64,000 nucleotides of DNA from Pseudomonadota bacterium (GCA_023404095.1 JAEYDD010000023.1:59473-123472), one strand, 5' to 3'. Counted from the first letter of the stretch, positions 42,517-51,721 are shown. Numbers and translations: made by a program. Notes: generated by a model from the sequence alone, not told the origin.

Positions 42517-43381
42517 TGAGCACGCCCTCCAGCTTTGCGTTGTAGCCGTCGATGTCGTTCTGGAACTCGCGCAGGTCGAACCTGACCTCGCGGATCGGGG
42601 GCGCAAACCGGCCCTTGTCCACGTCCTCCACCGCCTGGTCGTAGCCGTCGCGATCGACCGGCTTGAACTTCACGATGTCGCCCGGGCGGAAGAACACCAT
42701 GAAATCCTTGAGATAGCTGGTCTTCTGGGTGGGGTCGTAGATGGGCATCGGCGTGATGCCGAACATCTGGTAGCCGCCGGCGCCGCGCACAGAGTAGATG
42801 CAGCCGAAGCAACCGCCATGGCCGACCGTGAGACGCGGCGTGTCCGTGCGCGGACGCAAGTATTTCGGTACCTGGATCTGCCGTTTGCGCTCGACCATCT
42901 GATACATGAACGGCAAGCCGGAGACGAAGCCGACCATCGATACGAACCAAGGCGAACCGGAATGCGCCATGATGAACTCATCGACGGAGGCGTAATTGTT
43001 GATGCGTGCCGCATAGTCGAGGTCGGTGCCCGTCGGGTCCTGATGGCGCTCGCGGAAACGCATCAGCGTCTCGTGCGTCCAGGGATCGTTGTAGAAGACC
43101 GGGATCTCGACGATGCGGGTGGTGATGACCGGCTCCGCCTTCGTGGCCGCAGCCTCGATCGCCTTCACTTCCCTCAGCACGTCGTCGGGGTGGATGACGT
43201 CCGGATCGAACTTGATCTGGAAGGAGGCGTTGGCCGGGCAGATCTCGGTGATGCCCTTGATGCCCGCCTCCTTGATGCCTGTCGTCATCGACAGGCTGTT
43301 GAAGAAGGCCTCGAGCGACATGTCCTCGCTGCATTCGACGAACAGGTGCTCGTCGCCTCCGAATGAATAGCGCATGGGCAT
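42506..43381 (-). CDS. PxpB/AHS1-type carboxyltransferase subunit, urea-carboxylase-like
   Basis: Protein of 291 aa, longer than PxpB/KipI (~230). It has the AHS1 core (FVSGLPFMYQMVERKRQIQV, TVGHGGCFGCIYSVRGAGGY) plus a C-terminal extension, RFDLREFQNDIDGYNAKLEG, like the end of the AHS1 part of urea carboxylases. The GFAPGFAY-type segment is changed to GFVSGLPFMY. The start overlaps the biotin carboxylase stop (TGATG), so translation is coupled. It likely transfers the carboxyl group from biotin to an amide- or urea-like acceptor, together with AHS2. Confidence 0.87.
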   Translation of the reverse strand: MPMRYSFGGDEHLFVECSEDMSLEAFFNSLSMTTGIKEAGIKGITEICPANASFQIKFDPDVIHPDDVLREVKAIEAAATKAEPVITTRIVEIPVFYNDPWTHETLMRFRERHQDPTGTDLDYAARINNYASVDEFIMAHSGSPWFVSMVGFVSGLPFMYQMVERKRQIQVPKYLRPRTDTPRLTVGHGGCFGCIYSVRGAGGYQMFGITPMPIYDPTQKTSYLKDFMVFFRPGDIVKFKPVDRDGYDQAVEDVDKGRFAPPIREVRFDLREFQNDIDGYNAKLEGVLNGH

Positions 43382-44766
43382 CAGGCAGCCTCCTCGAGGG
43401 CGGCGAGCGCCGCCGGAAAATCCGTTTCAAGCCATTGTTCAAGAAAGCGCGTGTGGAAATCCGCGTTTGCCACGGCCGGGTCGCCAGCCAGTGCCAAGTG
43501 CAGCGGAACCGTCGTTGGCAGCCCCTTGATCGTGAGGCCGCGCAGGGCGTCTTGCAGGCGCTTCAGGCAGGCTTCGCGCGTCTCCGCCCAGACGATCAGC
43601 TTGCCGAGAAGCGAGTCGTAGAAGGGCGGGACCGTGTAGCCCTCGTAGAGCATGGTGTCGAAACGGATGCCCTCGCCTTCCGGCACCACCAGCTTCTCCA
43701 CCGTGCCCGGTCCCGGCAGGAAGCCCTTGGACGGATCCTCCGCGTTGATCCGGCATTCGATGGCATGGCCGTGGACCTTGATGTCTTCCTGGTGAACGGA
43801 CAGCTTTTCGCCGCCGGCGATGCGGATCATCTCGGCCACGAGGTCGATGCCGGTGATCATCTCCGTCACCGGATGCTCGACCTGGATGCGGGTGTTGACC
43901 TCGATGAAGTAGAACTCGCCGCTGACCTCGTCGTAGAGATATTCGACGGTACCGGCGCCGCGGTAGTTCACCTCCCGGGCAAGCGCCACTGCGCTGGCGC
44001 AAAGCGCGGTGCGCACATTCTCGGGCAGGAGATGCGATGGCGCCTCCTCCCAGACCTTCTGGCGACGGCGCTGGAGCGAGCATTCCCGCTCGAAGCAATG
44101 CACGGCATTCTCCCCGTCGCCGAGGATCTGCACCTCGACGTGGCGGGCCCGCGTGATCACCTTCTCGATGTAGAGGCCGCCGTCGCCGAAGGCGGCGAGC
44201 GCCTCGGCTGAGGCCTGCGGGAAGTGACGTTCGAAATCCTCCATCGTCTCGGCAATCCGGATCCCGCGGCCACCACCGCCGGCGGCGGCCTTGATCATGA
44301 CCGGGAACCCGATCCTCCCGACGATGTCGCGGGCGACCTCGACGCTATCCACGCGGCCGTCGCTGCCTGGCACCGTCGGCACGCCGGCGCGCTTGGCGAC
44401 CTTGCGCGCCTCGACCTTGTCGCCGAGAAGGCTGATTGCCTCGGCCTTCGGGCCGACGAAGATCATGCCGGCGTCTTCGACCGCTTGCGCAAACGCTGCA
44501 TTTTCGGACAGGAAGCCGTAGCCGGGATGGATGGCATCGACACCCGCCTGCCTGGCGGCGGCGATCACCGCCTCGATCTTCAAATATGACTTTGCGGCAG
44601 ACGGCGGGCCGATATCAATCGCCTCGTCGGCGAGTTTGACGGCCAGCATGTCGTGGTCGGCGGCGGAATGCACCTGCACGGTGCGGATGCCCAGAGCCTT
44701 GGCCGCCCGGATGATCCGCACCGCGATCTCGCCGCGATTGGCGATCAGCAGCGAGCGGATCGTCAT
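43381..44766 (-). CDS. Biotin carboxylase
   Basis: ATP-grasp biotin carboxylase of 461 aa without a carrier domain. Blocks: LLIANRGEIAVRIIRAAKAL, AAAGGGGRGIRIAETM, FIEVNTRIQVEHPVTEMITG and EDPSKGFLPGPGTVEKLVVP. It overlaps the carrier gene upstream by ATGA and AHS1 downstream by TGATG, so the four subunits are made together. It resembles AccC, but the housekeeping accC is normally elsewhere beside accB, so this copy serves the dedicated pathway. Confidence 0.93.
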   Translation of the reverse strand: MTIRSLLIANRGEIAVRIIRAAKALGIRTVQVHSAADHDMLAVKLADEAIDIGPPSAAKSYLKIEAVIAAARQAGVDAIHPGYGFLSENAAFAQAVEDAGMIFVGPKAEAISLLGDKVEARKVAKRAGVPTVPGSDGRVDSVEVARDIVGRIGFPVMIKAAAGGGGRGIRIAETMEDFERHFPQASAEALAAFGDGGLYIEKVITRARHVEVQILGDGENAVHCFERECSLQRRRQKVWEEAPSHLLPENVRTALCASAVALAREVNYRGAGTVEYLYDEVSGEFYFIEVNTRIQVEHPVTEMITGIDLVAEMIRIAGGEKLSVHQEDIKVHGHAIECRINAEDPSKGFLPGPGTVEKLVVPEGEGIRFDTMLYEGYTVPPFYDSLLGKLIVWAETREACLKRLQDALRGLTIKGLPTTVPLHLALAGDPAVANADFHTRFLEQWLETDFPAALAALEEAA

Positions 44767-45005
44767 GCCTCGACCTCTGCGATCACCTGGCCTGCCATGA
44801 TCGGTTCGGCATCGTCCACCAGGAACGTGACGCGGCTTCCTTCTATGCCCGCCGGAATCTCATGAAAGGTCTTCATCACCTCGATGAGGCCGACCACATC
44901 GGTCGCGGCGACGGCATCGCCGTCGGATTTGAAGTTCGGCGCATCCGGAGACGGCTTGCGGTAGAAAGTGCCGGGAAGCGGCGATCTGATCTCGAGCTTG
45001 CTCAT
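44763..45005 (-). CDS. Biotin carboxyl carrier protein, short
   Basis: Biotinyl-domain protein of 80 aa with the lysine motif in GLIEVMKTFHEIPAG (EVMKT where housekeeping carriers have EAMKM) and the N-terminal IRSPLPGTFYRKPSPDAP that is usual for AccB C-terminal domains. It lacks the Pro/Ala-rich N-terminal arm of AccB. Shuttles carboxybiotin between the biotin carboxylase and the AHS1/AHS2 proteins. It lies 15 bases after the PxpA-like gene. Confidence 0.92.
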   Translation of the reverse strand: MSKLEIRSPLPGTFYRKPSPDAPNFKSDGDAVAATDVVGLIEVMKTFHEIPAGIEGSRVTFLVDDAEPIMAGQVIAEVEA

Positions 45006-45020
45006 GATGTTCTCCGGAAA

Positions 45021-45800
45021 TTAAACTTTGACGATTTCGGATACCGGCGCGATGCGAATACCCTCGGCGCGCAGCGCATCGCGCATGTGGCGTACAATGC
45101 CCAATGCGCCGAGCGTATCGGAGTGGAAACAGATGCTTTCGAACGGCACTTCGATATCGCGGCCGGTGACAGCGGTCACCCTGCCTTCGACGCAGGCGCG
45201 GACCACCTTGCGGGCGATCGCGGCCGGGTCCGGCCGGCCCGCGTCGCGGGTAAAGACGATGGAGCCGCTCTCATCATAGTCGCGATCGGCATAGAACTCG
45301 CGGATCGCGGGCTGCCCCGCCTCGTGCGCCGCACGCTCGGTCGCCGAACCCGCCATGCAGAAGACGAATGCGTTGGGCGCCACCGTCCGCATGTAGGTGA
45401 TGAACTGCTGGGCGAAGTCTGGATTGACTGCCATTTCCATGTAGAGCGCGCCGTGCGGCTTGACGTGCTGAAGGCGGGCGCCGTGGCGGCGCGCAAATTC
45501 GCGCAGCGCGCCGACCTGGTAGGCGATGTCGTTGACCAGTTCGCGGGAGGTGCCGTTGATACGGCGACGGCCGAAGCCCTGCAGGTCGTTGTAGCCGGGA
45601 TGCGCCCCGATTCCGACGCCATGTTCCACGGCGAGGCGAACTGTCTGGTCCATCAGGTTCGGATCGCCGGCATGGAAGCCGGCAGCGATGTTGGCGGAGC
45701 TGATGTAGCCCATGAGGCTCGCATCGTCGGTGTCGCCGACATGCCAGCGCCCGAAAGCCTCGCCCATATCGCAATTGATATCTACTATCTCGAGAGCCAA
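45021..45800 (-). CDS. pxpA: LamB/YcsF family protein (PxpA-like), cluster 2
   Basis: PxpA-type protein, 259 aa from a TTG at 45800. Homology begins LEIVDINCDMGEAFGRWHVG, and the TTG is preceded by GGGAGAGG; an ATG 16 codons upstream (45848) lacks homology and is less likely. Hallmarks: SSANIAAGFHAGDPNLM, GAHPGYNDLQGFGRR, VKPHGALYMEM, EFYADRDYDESGSIVF. First gene of cluster 2 and paralogue of the protein at 25033-25806. Either part of a 5-oxoprolinase or a hydrolase acting on the carboxylated product made by its biotin-dependent neighbours. Confidence 0.9.
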   Translation of the reverse strand: MALEIVDINCDMGEAFGRWHVGDTDDASLMGYISSANIAAGFHAGDPNLMDQTVRLAVEHGVGIGAHPGYNDLQGFGRRRINGTSRELVNDIAYQVGALREFARRHGARLQHVKPHGALYMEMAVNPDFAQQFITYMRTVAPNAFVFCMAGSATERAAHEAGQPAIREFYADRDYDESGSIVFTRDAGRPDPAAIARKVVRACVEGRVTAVTGRDIEVPFESICFHSDTLGALGIVRHMRDALRAEGIRIAPVSEIVKV

Positions 45801-45913
45801 AAGCCTCTCCCATTCTGCTTGTAGTTTTTGCAGTGCAAGATGGTGCACGCGTTTTCGTCAGGAGACGCTACGCGCAAATTCTGCATTTGAAAAATTCGAA
45901 TTTATCATGTTTA

Positions 45914-46064
45914 GTATCTGAAAATCAGAACACGGCGCACACTTTCCAGGCACAGCAATCGACTGTTAATTCAATCGCCTAGCGCCGAAGCAAGAACGCA
46001 TTGGGCAAAAATTGAGCCGATGCCTCGGCCGCGTATCTGAAAAACGGAAGAACAGTATCTGGAA
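45914..46064. promoter_or_regulatory. Repeated GTATCTGAAAA elements in the divergent LysR/pxpA region
   Basis: Three copies of GTATCTG occur: 45914-45929 (GTATCTGAAAATCAGA, which contains the palindrome TCTGA-AAA-TCAGA), 46033-46043 (GTATCTGAAAA) and 46055-46064 (GTATCTGGAA). They lie in the 271-base region between the divergent cluster 2 operon and its LysR gene. The first, palindromic copy could be the regulator recognition site and the others activation or autoregulation sites; this is inference from repetition and position. Confidence 0.5.
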
Positions 46065-46071
46065 TTTCAAT

Positions 46072-46971
46072 ATGGCGCTCAGTCTCAAACAGGTCAGATA
46101 CTTTATTGCCACAGCGGAATCCGGGCAGGTCTCGCAAGCTGCGGTCAACCTGTCGATCTCGCAGTCCGCGGTGACGACGGCGATCCGCGACCTGGAGGAG
46201 ACGGTCGGGGCGCAGCTTTTCGAGCGCACACCTCATGGGATGGACCTGACGTCTGCCGGGCGACAGTTTCTCGCCCATGCCTATGACATCATGAAGAAGG
46301 TCGCCGAGGCCCAGCAGCTCAACCTGGTGACCAGCGAAGTCACCGGCCGCCTGACGGTTGCTGCGACCTACACCGTCATCGGCTATTTCCTGCCGTATCA
46401 CATCGAGCGGTTACGCCGGCAGTTCCCGGGGCTCGACATCCAGCTCTTCGAACTCAATCGGGAGTCGATCGAGGAAGGGTTGCTGACCAACCGATATGAC
46501 ATCTCGGTGCTGCTGACGTCGAACATCCTCAACCCCGAGCTGCAGACGGAGAAACTGCTGAGTTCTCCGCGCCGCCTGTGGGTTCCCGCCCGGCACAGGC
46601 TTCTGTCGATTGGGCCGGTCGGCCTGAAGGATGTCGCCGACGAACCCTATATCATGCTGACGGTGGACGAGGCGTCGCACACCTCGCTGAAGTACTGGAC
46701 GCAGACACCCTACCAGCCAAGCATTTCGCTGCGAACGTCCTCGGTGGAGGCCGTCCGTTCGCTTGTTGCCAATGGTCAGGGCGTCGCGATCCTGTCGGAC
46801 ATGGTGCATCGGCCGTGGTCGCTGGAGGGCAGACGCATCGAGACGCTGGTGCTCCAGGACGACATACCGTCGATGGACGTGGGCCTCGCCTGGCGGCGCA
46901 GTACCGAGTTTTCCCCGCAGATGTCTGCGTTTCGTGCCTACTTCCGAAGCGCCTTCCATCTTCCGGAATAA
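46072..46971 (+). CDS. LysR-type transcriptional regulator
   Basis: Regulator of 299 aa. N-terminal winged HTH (LKQVRYFIATAESGQVSQAA, LSISQSAVTTAIRDLEETVG, residues ~4-62) and a two-lobe effector domain. Start ATG at 46072 (MALSLKQ); the frame is open 20 codons further upstream without homology. It is divergent from cluster 2 (pxpA to pxpC), the usual arrangement for a LysR regulator and its target. The effector is probably the substrate or an intermediate of that pathway. Confidence 0.93.
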   Translation: MALSLKQVRYFIATAESGQVSQAAVNLSISQSAVTTAIRDLEETVGAQLFERTPHGMDLTSAGRQFLAHAYDIMKKVAEAQQLNLVTSEVTGRLTVAATYTVIGYFLPYHIERLRRQFPGLDIQLFELNRESIEEGLLTNRYDISVLLTSNILNPELQTEKLLSSPRRLWVPARHRLLSIGPVGLKDVADEPYIMLTVDEASHTSLKYWTQTPYQPSISLRTSSVEAVRSLVANGQGVAILSDMVHRPWSLEGRRIETLVLQDDIPSMDVGLAWRRSTEFSPQMSAFRAYFRSAFHLPE

Positions 46972-46989
46972 ACGGCGCCCAAGACTCAT

Positions 46990-48488
46990 TCACCCATATG
47001 CACGGTCAAGGCTCGCCAACGAGCCGGCCGGCGCATATTGCGGTGCGGTCCGGTATCGAACCGCACAGGCCTCGAAAACAGGACCGACACCGATCAGGAC
47101 CGGGTTTTCGAAGCCGATTGCCGCGATGCCAGCGGGAATGCTTTCCACTGTGCCCAGCCAGCGTCTCTCGGACGGCCTGCTGACGTTGCTGACGATGACG
47201 GCAGGCGTCGTCACAGGCAGGCCCTCCTCTGCAAGCCGTTCGGCGATGAGACAGGCCGTTCGTCCCCCCATGTAGAAGATGGTCGTCGTCCGGGGATCGG
47301 CCACCGCGCGCCAGTCCACATCCGCCGGCAGGCCGCCATGGCGCGAGTGGCCGGTGATGAAGCGGACGGATTGCGCGCAGTCGCGATGGGTCAGTGATAC
47401 GCCAAGACGCGAAGCCATGGCGCTTGCCGCGGTGATGCCGGGGACGATTTCGACGGGAATGCCCTCCCGCCCCAGTCTTTCGATTTCTTCGCCGGCGCGC
47501 CCGAAGATCGCAGGGTCCCCGGATTTCAACCGCACGACGTGCTTGCCGGCCCTCGCGAGCGTCACCATTATGTCGTTGATATCCTCCTGCCGGCAGCTTT
47601 CGCCGCCGCCGCGCTTGCCGACCAGCATGCGCCTGGCTTCGCGGCGGGCCAGTTCCAGCACCTCGTCGGATACGAGATCGTCGAACAGGATCACGTCCGC
47701 CGATTGGAGTGCCCGCACCGCCTTCAGCGTCATCAGCTCGGCGTCGCCCGGTCCTGCACCGACGAGCGTCACGCGGCCGCTGGCGGGCGCTTCCGCGAGC
47801 CTTTCGGCATCTGCAAGAAGCGCCCCGCTGACGCCCTCCTCCGGCGTATCCGTTGTGGCAAAGGCGCGGTCGACGAAGCGTTCCCAGAATGCGCGCCGTT
47901 GTGGGCCCGGTGCCAGTCTCTCGTTGACGCGGTCGCGCATGGACCGGGCAAGAGCGGCCCAGCTCTTCAGGCTGCGTGGCAGCAAGGTCTCGATCCGGCG
48001 GCGAATCGCCTGCGCCAGGATGGGGGCTGCGCCATCGGTGGAGATCGCGACGACGACCGGAGACCGGTTGACGATCGAGCCGAACTGGAACTGGCAGTAG
48101 GCCGGCTTGTCGATGACGTTTACGGGAACGCCGGCCGAGCGTGCGGCATCGAAGAAGGCATGCGCCTCGTTCTCATCCTCGCAGTCCGCGATGGCAAGGG
48201 CGGCATCGGCGAAGGCGTCGGGCGACCATACGCGCGGATGGTGAATGTAGCGGCCGTGGCTTTGCGGGGCTTCCCCCGTGATCCTTGCAAAGCCGTCCGA
48301 AAGGTCATCCGCGTAGACATGCACCTCGGCGCCGCTGGCAGCCAGAAGTTCGGCCTTCCAGGCCGCGGCATCGGAGCCGCCCGCAACGATGACCCGCTTG
48401 CCTGCCAGCGACCAGAACACCGGGAGCTTGGCGAGCGGTTCCATGCGCGCGGGCACGTCATTCTGCGGCGGCTGCAAGACATCCATCG
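46990..48488 (-). CDS. cysG: Siroheme synthase (CysG type)
   Basis: Multifunctional enzyme making siroheme for nitrite reductase. N-terminal part (residues ~20-225) is the precorrin-2 dehydrogenase/ferrochelatase domain (PVFWSLAGKRVIVAGGSDAA, NRSPVVVAISTDGAAPILAQ). C-terminal part (~240-480) is uroporphyrinogen-III methyltransferase (TLVGAGPGDAELMTLKAVRA, VVRLKSGDPAIFGRAGEEIE). The start at 48488 gives 499 aa and overlaps the nitrate reductase gene by 31 bases, with GGGG upstream; an alternative ATG at 48444 gives 484 aa and fits the family better but has no ribosome site. Last gene of the nas operon. Confidence 0.92.
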
Positions 48489-51154
48489 ATGATCCCCCTG
48501 ATCTCGGCGCGGCAGGAGCCGCAATTGGTTCCGGCATTGATTTGCTTGCCGACGGCCTCGACGGTGTGGCAGCCGCTGCGGACGGCGGCGAAGATCTGGT
48601 TGACGCCAACGGAAAAGCATGAACACACGGTCGCGCCCGGATCGGGTCCTCCTGCGCCGGGGCGGCCAGCGACGAGGGTGAACCGCTTGCGCAGGTTGCC
48701 GTGCTCGGCGGAAAGCTGAGAAACCGCCCAGTTGCGGGCAACAGCAACGGGCTCGCGGGCCAGGAAGAGGGCGGCCAGAAGCCGGTCGCCATCGAAGAAG
48801 GCGAGCCGCCGGTCGCCGGTCTGGCGGTCGGCATAGCCGAGCGGCTCCGCATCAGGACAAAGTGCGAAGGTGTCGCGGCACCATGCCGTCCAGTCGGCGA
48901 CCTCGGTTGCGAAGGCAAGCTCGATCCGCCATCCACCCTCGGCCTTCGCGAGCGCCCAGTAATCGGCCTGCGGCGTCGCTGGCTTTTCGACCGATACGGC
49001 AAAGCCATAGAATGAGGCCTCAAAGCGGCGAGCGCGGATGGCGACATTTTTCGAGGCGGGCTGGCCGGACACCTTATCCGTCAGCGGCGGCACGAGCGTA
49101 TCGATCCGGGCCTTGGCCGAGAACTGGTCGTTCCAGTGCATCGGCACGAAGATATTGCCGCGCGCCTGCCGGTCGGTAATCAGCGCGCGGACGATCGTAT
49201 TGCCATGCGGGCTTTCCAGTTCGACGAGGCCAGCATTGCCGAGGCCGATGCCGACCGCGTCGCGCGGGTGAAGCTCGGCGAAGGGCTCGGCAATGTGGGA
49301 GGAGAGGCGTGCGCTTTTCCCTGTCCGCGTCATCGTATGCCACTGGTCCCGAATGCGGCCGGTGTTCAGCGTGAACGGATATTCGACACTCGTCCGGTCG
49401 GTCTCGGCAGGGGTCACGGCGACGAAGCGGGCGCGGCCGCCTGGATAGTAAAAACCGCCATTGGCGAAGAAACGCCCAGAGCTGTCCGGCTTCGCGCCGC
49501 CGAGGGGTGCATTGCTGGCGGGGGCTTTGTTGCCCTTCATCGGCGCCGGCCACTGGAACGGCGCCAGCGTCTCGTAGCTCTCTCGCTCGAGCCCCGCATA
49601 GGCGCCGATATCGAAATCGCGGCTGCCCTCGTTTTCGAAGGCGGAGAGCGCGGCGTGCTCTTCGAAGATCTCCGCGGGCGTGGCATAGTCAAAGCCTGCG
49701 AAACCCATGCGGCGGGCGACTTCGGAAAGCTGCCACCAGTCGGCGCGTGCCTCGCCCGGCGCCGGCAGGAAGGGGCGCTGACGGGAGATGCGGCGCTCGG
49801 AATTGGTCACCGTGCCGTCCTTCTCGCCCCAGCCGAGCGAAGGCAACAGCACATGCGCGTGGTGCGCGGTATCCGTGGTCTTCAACACATCGGACACGAC
49901 GACGAAAGGACAGGACTTGATGGCGGCCTCGACCGCGTCCGCATCCGGCATCGATACCACCGGATTGGTCGCCATGATCCAGAGCGCCTTGATGCTGCCC
50001 TCGGCCACCGCCTCGAACAGGTCGACCGCCTTCAGGCCGGGGCGATCCGCGATCGTCGGCGAGCCCCAGAAGCGCTGGACGCGATCACGATCCTCCGCAT
50101 TTTCTATCGTCATGTGGGCGGCCAGCATGTTGGCGAGGCCGCCGACCTCGCGTCCGCCCATGGCATTCGGCTGACCGGTCAGCGAGAACGGCCCCATGCC
50201 GGGCCGACCGATGCGACCGGTCGCCAGATGGCAGTTGAGGATGGCGTTGACCTTGTCGGTGCCTGATGACGACTGGTTGACGCCCTGGCTATAGCAGGTG
50301 ACCGTCTTTTTGGTGCGCTCGAACAGCCCGAAGAACTGGCGCAGTTCGCTGGCGCCGAGCCCGGTCCTGTCCATCAACTCCGGAAAGCTCAAGCCGCTTG
50401 CCGTGGCGAAAGCCTCGCCAAAGCCTTCGGTGTGTGCTGCAAGGTAGTTCTCGTCGATCGCCGTCGTCTTGGCGAGATGGGCGAGCAGGCCGTTGAACAG
50501 GGCGATGTCGCCGTCGGGGCGAATCGCCAGATGCAGGTCGGCAATGTCGGCGGTCATGGTCCGACGCGGGTCGATGACAACGACCTTCATGCCGGGACGC
50601 GCGGCCTTGGCGGCGGCGAGCCGCTGGTAGAGGACCGGGTGGCACCAGGCGAGGTTGGAACCGGCGAGCACCACCAGATCGGCCAGCTCGAGGTCCTCGT
50701 AGCAGCCGGGAACGGTGTCCGAACCGAAGGCACGTCGATGGCCGGCGACGGAGGACGACATGCAGAGCCGCGAGTTGGTGTCGATGTTGGCCGAGCCGAT
50801 AAAACCCTTCATCAGCTTGTTGGCGATATAATAGTCTTCGGTCAGGAGTTGACCGGAAACATAAAAGGCGACGGCGCCCGGCCCATGCTGGGCTATGGCG
50901 CTGGAAAAACGTTGCGCCACGAGGTCGATCGCTTCGTCCCAGTCTGCCCGCCTGCCGTCGATCTCGGGATGGAGCAGGCGCCCGTCGAGATCGATCGTCT
51001 CGGCCAGCGCCGAACCTTTCGAGCAGAGCCGACCGAAATTTGCCGGATGATCGGGGTCCCCCTTTACGGTGGCGGCGCCGTCATCGCCGACGCGGGCAAT
51101 TACGCCGCAGCCGACGCCGCAATAGGGGCAGGTTGTCTTCGTCTCAATGGCCAT
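48458..51154 (-). CDS. nasA: Assimilatory nitrate reductase, catalytic subunit
   Basis: Molybdenum bis-MGD enzyme reducing nitrate to nitrite in the cytoplasm, 898 aa. An N-terminal [4Fe-4S] site is visible in TTCPYCGVGCGVIARV with the fourth Cys in GRLCSKGSALAET. Cofactor-contact blocks include TNSRLCMSSSVAGHRRAFGS and CYSQGVNQSSSGTDKVNAI. A C-terminal BFD-like [2Fe-2S] domain carries the cysteines in ATVCSCFSVGV and NAGTNCGSCRAE. The ATG at 51154 has AAGGAA upstream; a longer open frame runs into the RIME repeat and is spurious. It works with NirBD and siroheme synthase. Confidence 0.95.
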   Translation of the reverse strand: MAIETKTTCPYCGVGCGVIARVGDDGAATVKGDPDHPANFGRLCSKGSALAETIDLDGRLLHPEIDGRRADWDEAIDLVAQRFSSAIAQHGPGAVAFYVSGQLLTEDYYIANKLMKGFIGSANIDTNSRLCMSSSVAGHRRAFGSDTVPGCYEDLELADLVVLAGSNLAWCHPVLYQRLAAAKAARPGMKVVVIDPRRTMTADIADLHLAIRPDGDIALFNGLLAHLAKTTAIDENYLAAHTEGFGEAFATASGLSFPELMDRTGLGASELRQFFGLFERTKKTVTCYSQGVNQSSSGTDKVNAILNCHLATGRIGRPGMGPFSLTGQPNAMGGREVGGLANMLAAHMTIENAEDRDRVQRFWGSPTIADRPGLKAVDLFEAVAEGSIKALWIMATNPVVSMPDADAVEAAIKSCPFVVVSDVLKTTDTAHHAHVLLPSLGWGEKDGTVTNSERRISRQRPFLPAPGEARADWWQLSEVARRMGFAGFDYATPAEIFEEHAALSAFENEGSRDFDIGAYAGLERESYETLAPFQWPAPMKGNKAPASNAPLGGAKPDSSGRFFANGGFYYPGGRARFVAVTPAETDRTSVEYPFTLNTGRIRDQWHTMTRTGKSARLSSHIAEPFAELHPRDAVGIGLGNAGLVELESPHGNTIVRALITDRQARGNIFVPMHWNDQFSAKARIDTLVPPLTDKVSGQPASKNVAIRARRFEASFYGFAVSVEKPATPQADYWALAKAEGGWRIELAFATEVADWTAWCRDTFALCPDAEPLGYADRQTGDRRLAFFDGDRLLAALFLAREPVAVARNWAVSQLSAEHGNLRKRFTLVAGRPGAGGPDPGATVCSCFSVGVNQIFAAVRSGCHTVEAVGKQINAGTNCGSCRAEIRGIIDGCLAAAAE

Positions 51155-51182
51155 GGGGTGTTCCTTGCAGGAACGTGGCAAG

Positions 51183-51306
51183 CCCCTCATTCCCCTGCCG
51201 GGACCTTCTTCCCGCAGGCGGGGAGAAGCAGCGTGTGGCGATGTCGATGCTCCAACAGCCTTCTCCCCGTCCAGACGGGGAGAAGGTGGCGGCAACCGGA
51301 TGAGGG
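51183..51306. repeat. RIME-like rhizobial intergenic repeat
   Basis: Palindromic intergenic element of ~124 bases between nirD and nasA. It has two internal hairpins: CTTCTTCCCGC/GCGGGGAGAAG (51205-51228) and a perfect CCTTCTCCCCGTC/GACGGGGAGAAGG (51259-51286), and is bounded by CCCTCAT and GGATGAGGG ends. The words CTTCTCCCC...GGGGAGAAG and GGATGAGGG are typical of the Rhizobium-specific intergenic mosaic element. In the nas transcript it would fold into strong hairpins and could affect mRNA stability. Confidence 0.8.
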
Positions 51307-51329
51307 ACGGTGTTCATTGCCATGCCCCC

Positions 51330-51659
51330 CTACTCCGCTGCGATCATCAGGCTTTCGAGCGCGATCGAGAGCGCGCCGTCCTGGTTCTTAACGGGAATGG
51401 ACCTGACCGCCCCCTCGTCTGCACCGAGCGCCTTGCCGGTCTCGAGCGATATCACCCAGTTGTGCAGCGGGCATGTCACCGCCTTCCCGTGGACGATGCC
51501 CTGGCTGAGCGGCCCGCCCTTGTGGGGGCAGTGGTCCTCAATTGCGAAAACCTCGTTTTCGGCCGTGCGGAACACGCCGATCTTGCCCTGTGGCGTCTTC
51601 ACACAGCGCGCGCCGCGCAGCGGGATGTCCTCTATTCTGCCGATGGAATACCAGTTCAT
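51330..51659 (-). CDS. nirD: Nitrite reductase small subunit
   Basis: NirD, 109 aa, with a Rieske-type fold; partner of NirB in NADH-dependent reduction of nitrite to ammonium. The cluster ligands CxH (DHCPHKGGPL) and CxxH (TCPLHNW) are both present, whereas some NirD proteins lack them, so this one may carry a [2Fe-2S] centre. Starts with MNWYSIGRIEDIPLRGARCV. Lies downstream of nirB with ~140 bases between. Confidence 0.93.
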   Translation of the reverse strand: MNWYSIGRIEDIPLRGARCVKTPQGKIGVFRTAENEVFAIEDHCPHKGGPLSQGIVHGKAVTCPLHNWVISLETGKALGADEGAVRSIPVKNQDGALSIALESLMIAAE

Positions 51660-51721
51660 TGCCCGTCCTTTCCGTTACTGTTCCCGCGCGCGCAAAGAGC
51701 CTGCTGCGGTGGAGATTTCCC

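Noticed and set aside
43381..44766. Housekeeping acetyl-CoA carboxylase accC/accB
   Set aside because: The pair is embedded in an operon with AHS1, AHS2 and PxpA, the carrier lacks the AccB N-terminal arm and has EVMKT instead of EAMKM, so a dedicated pathway is more likely.
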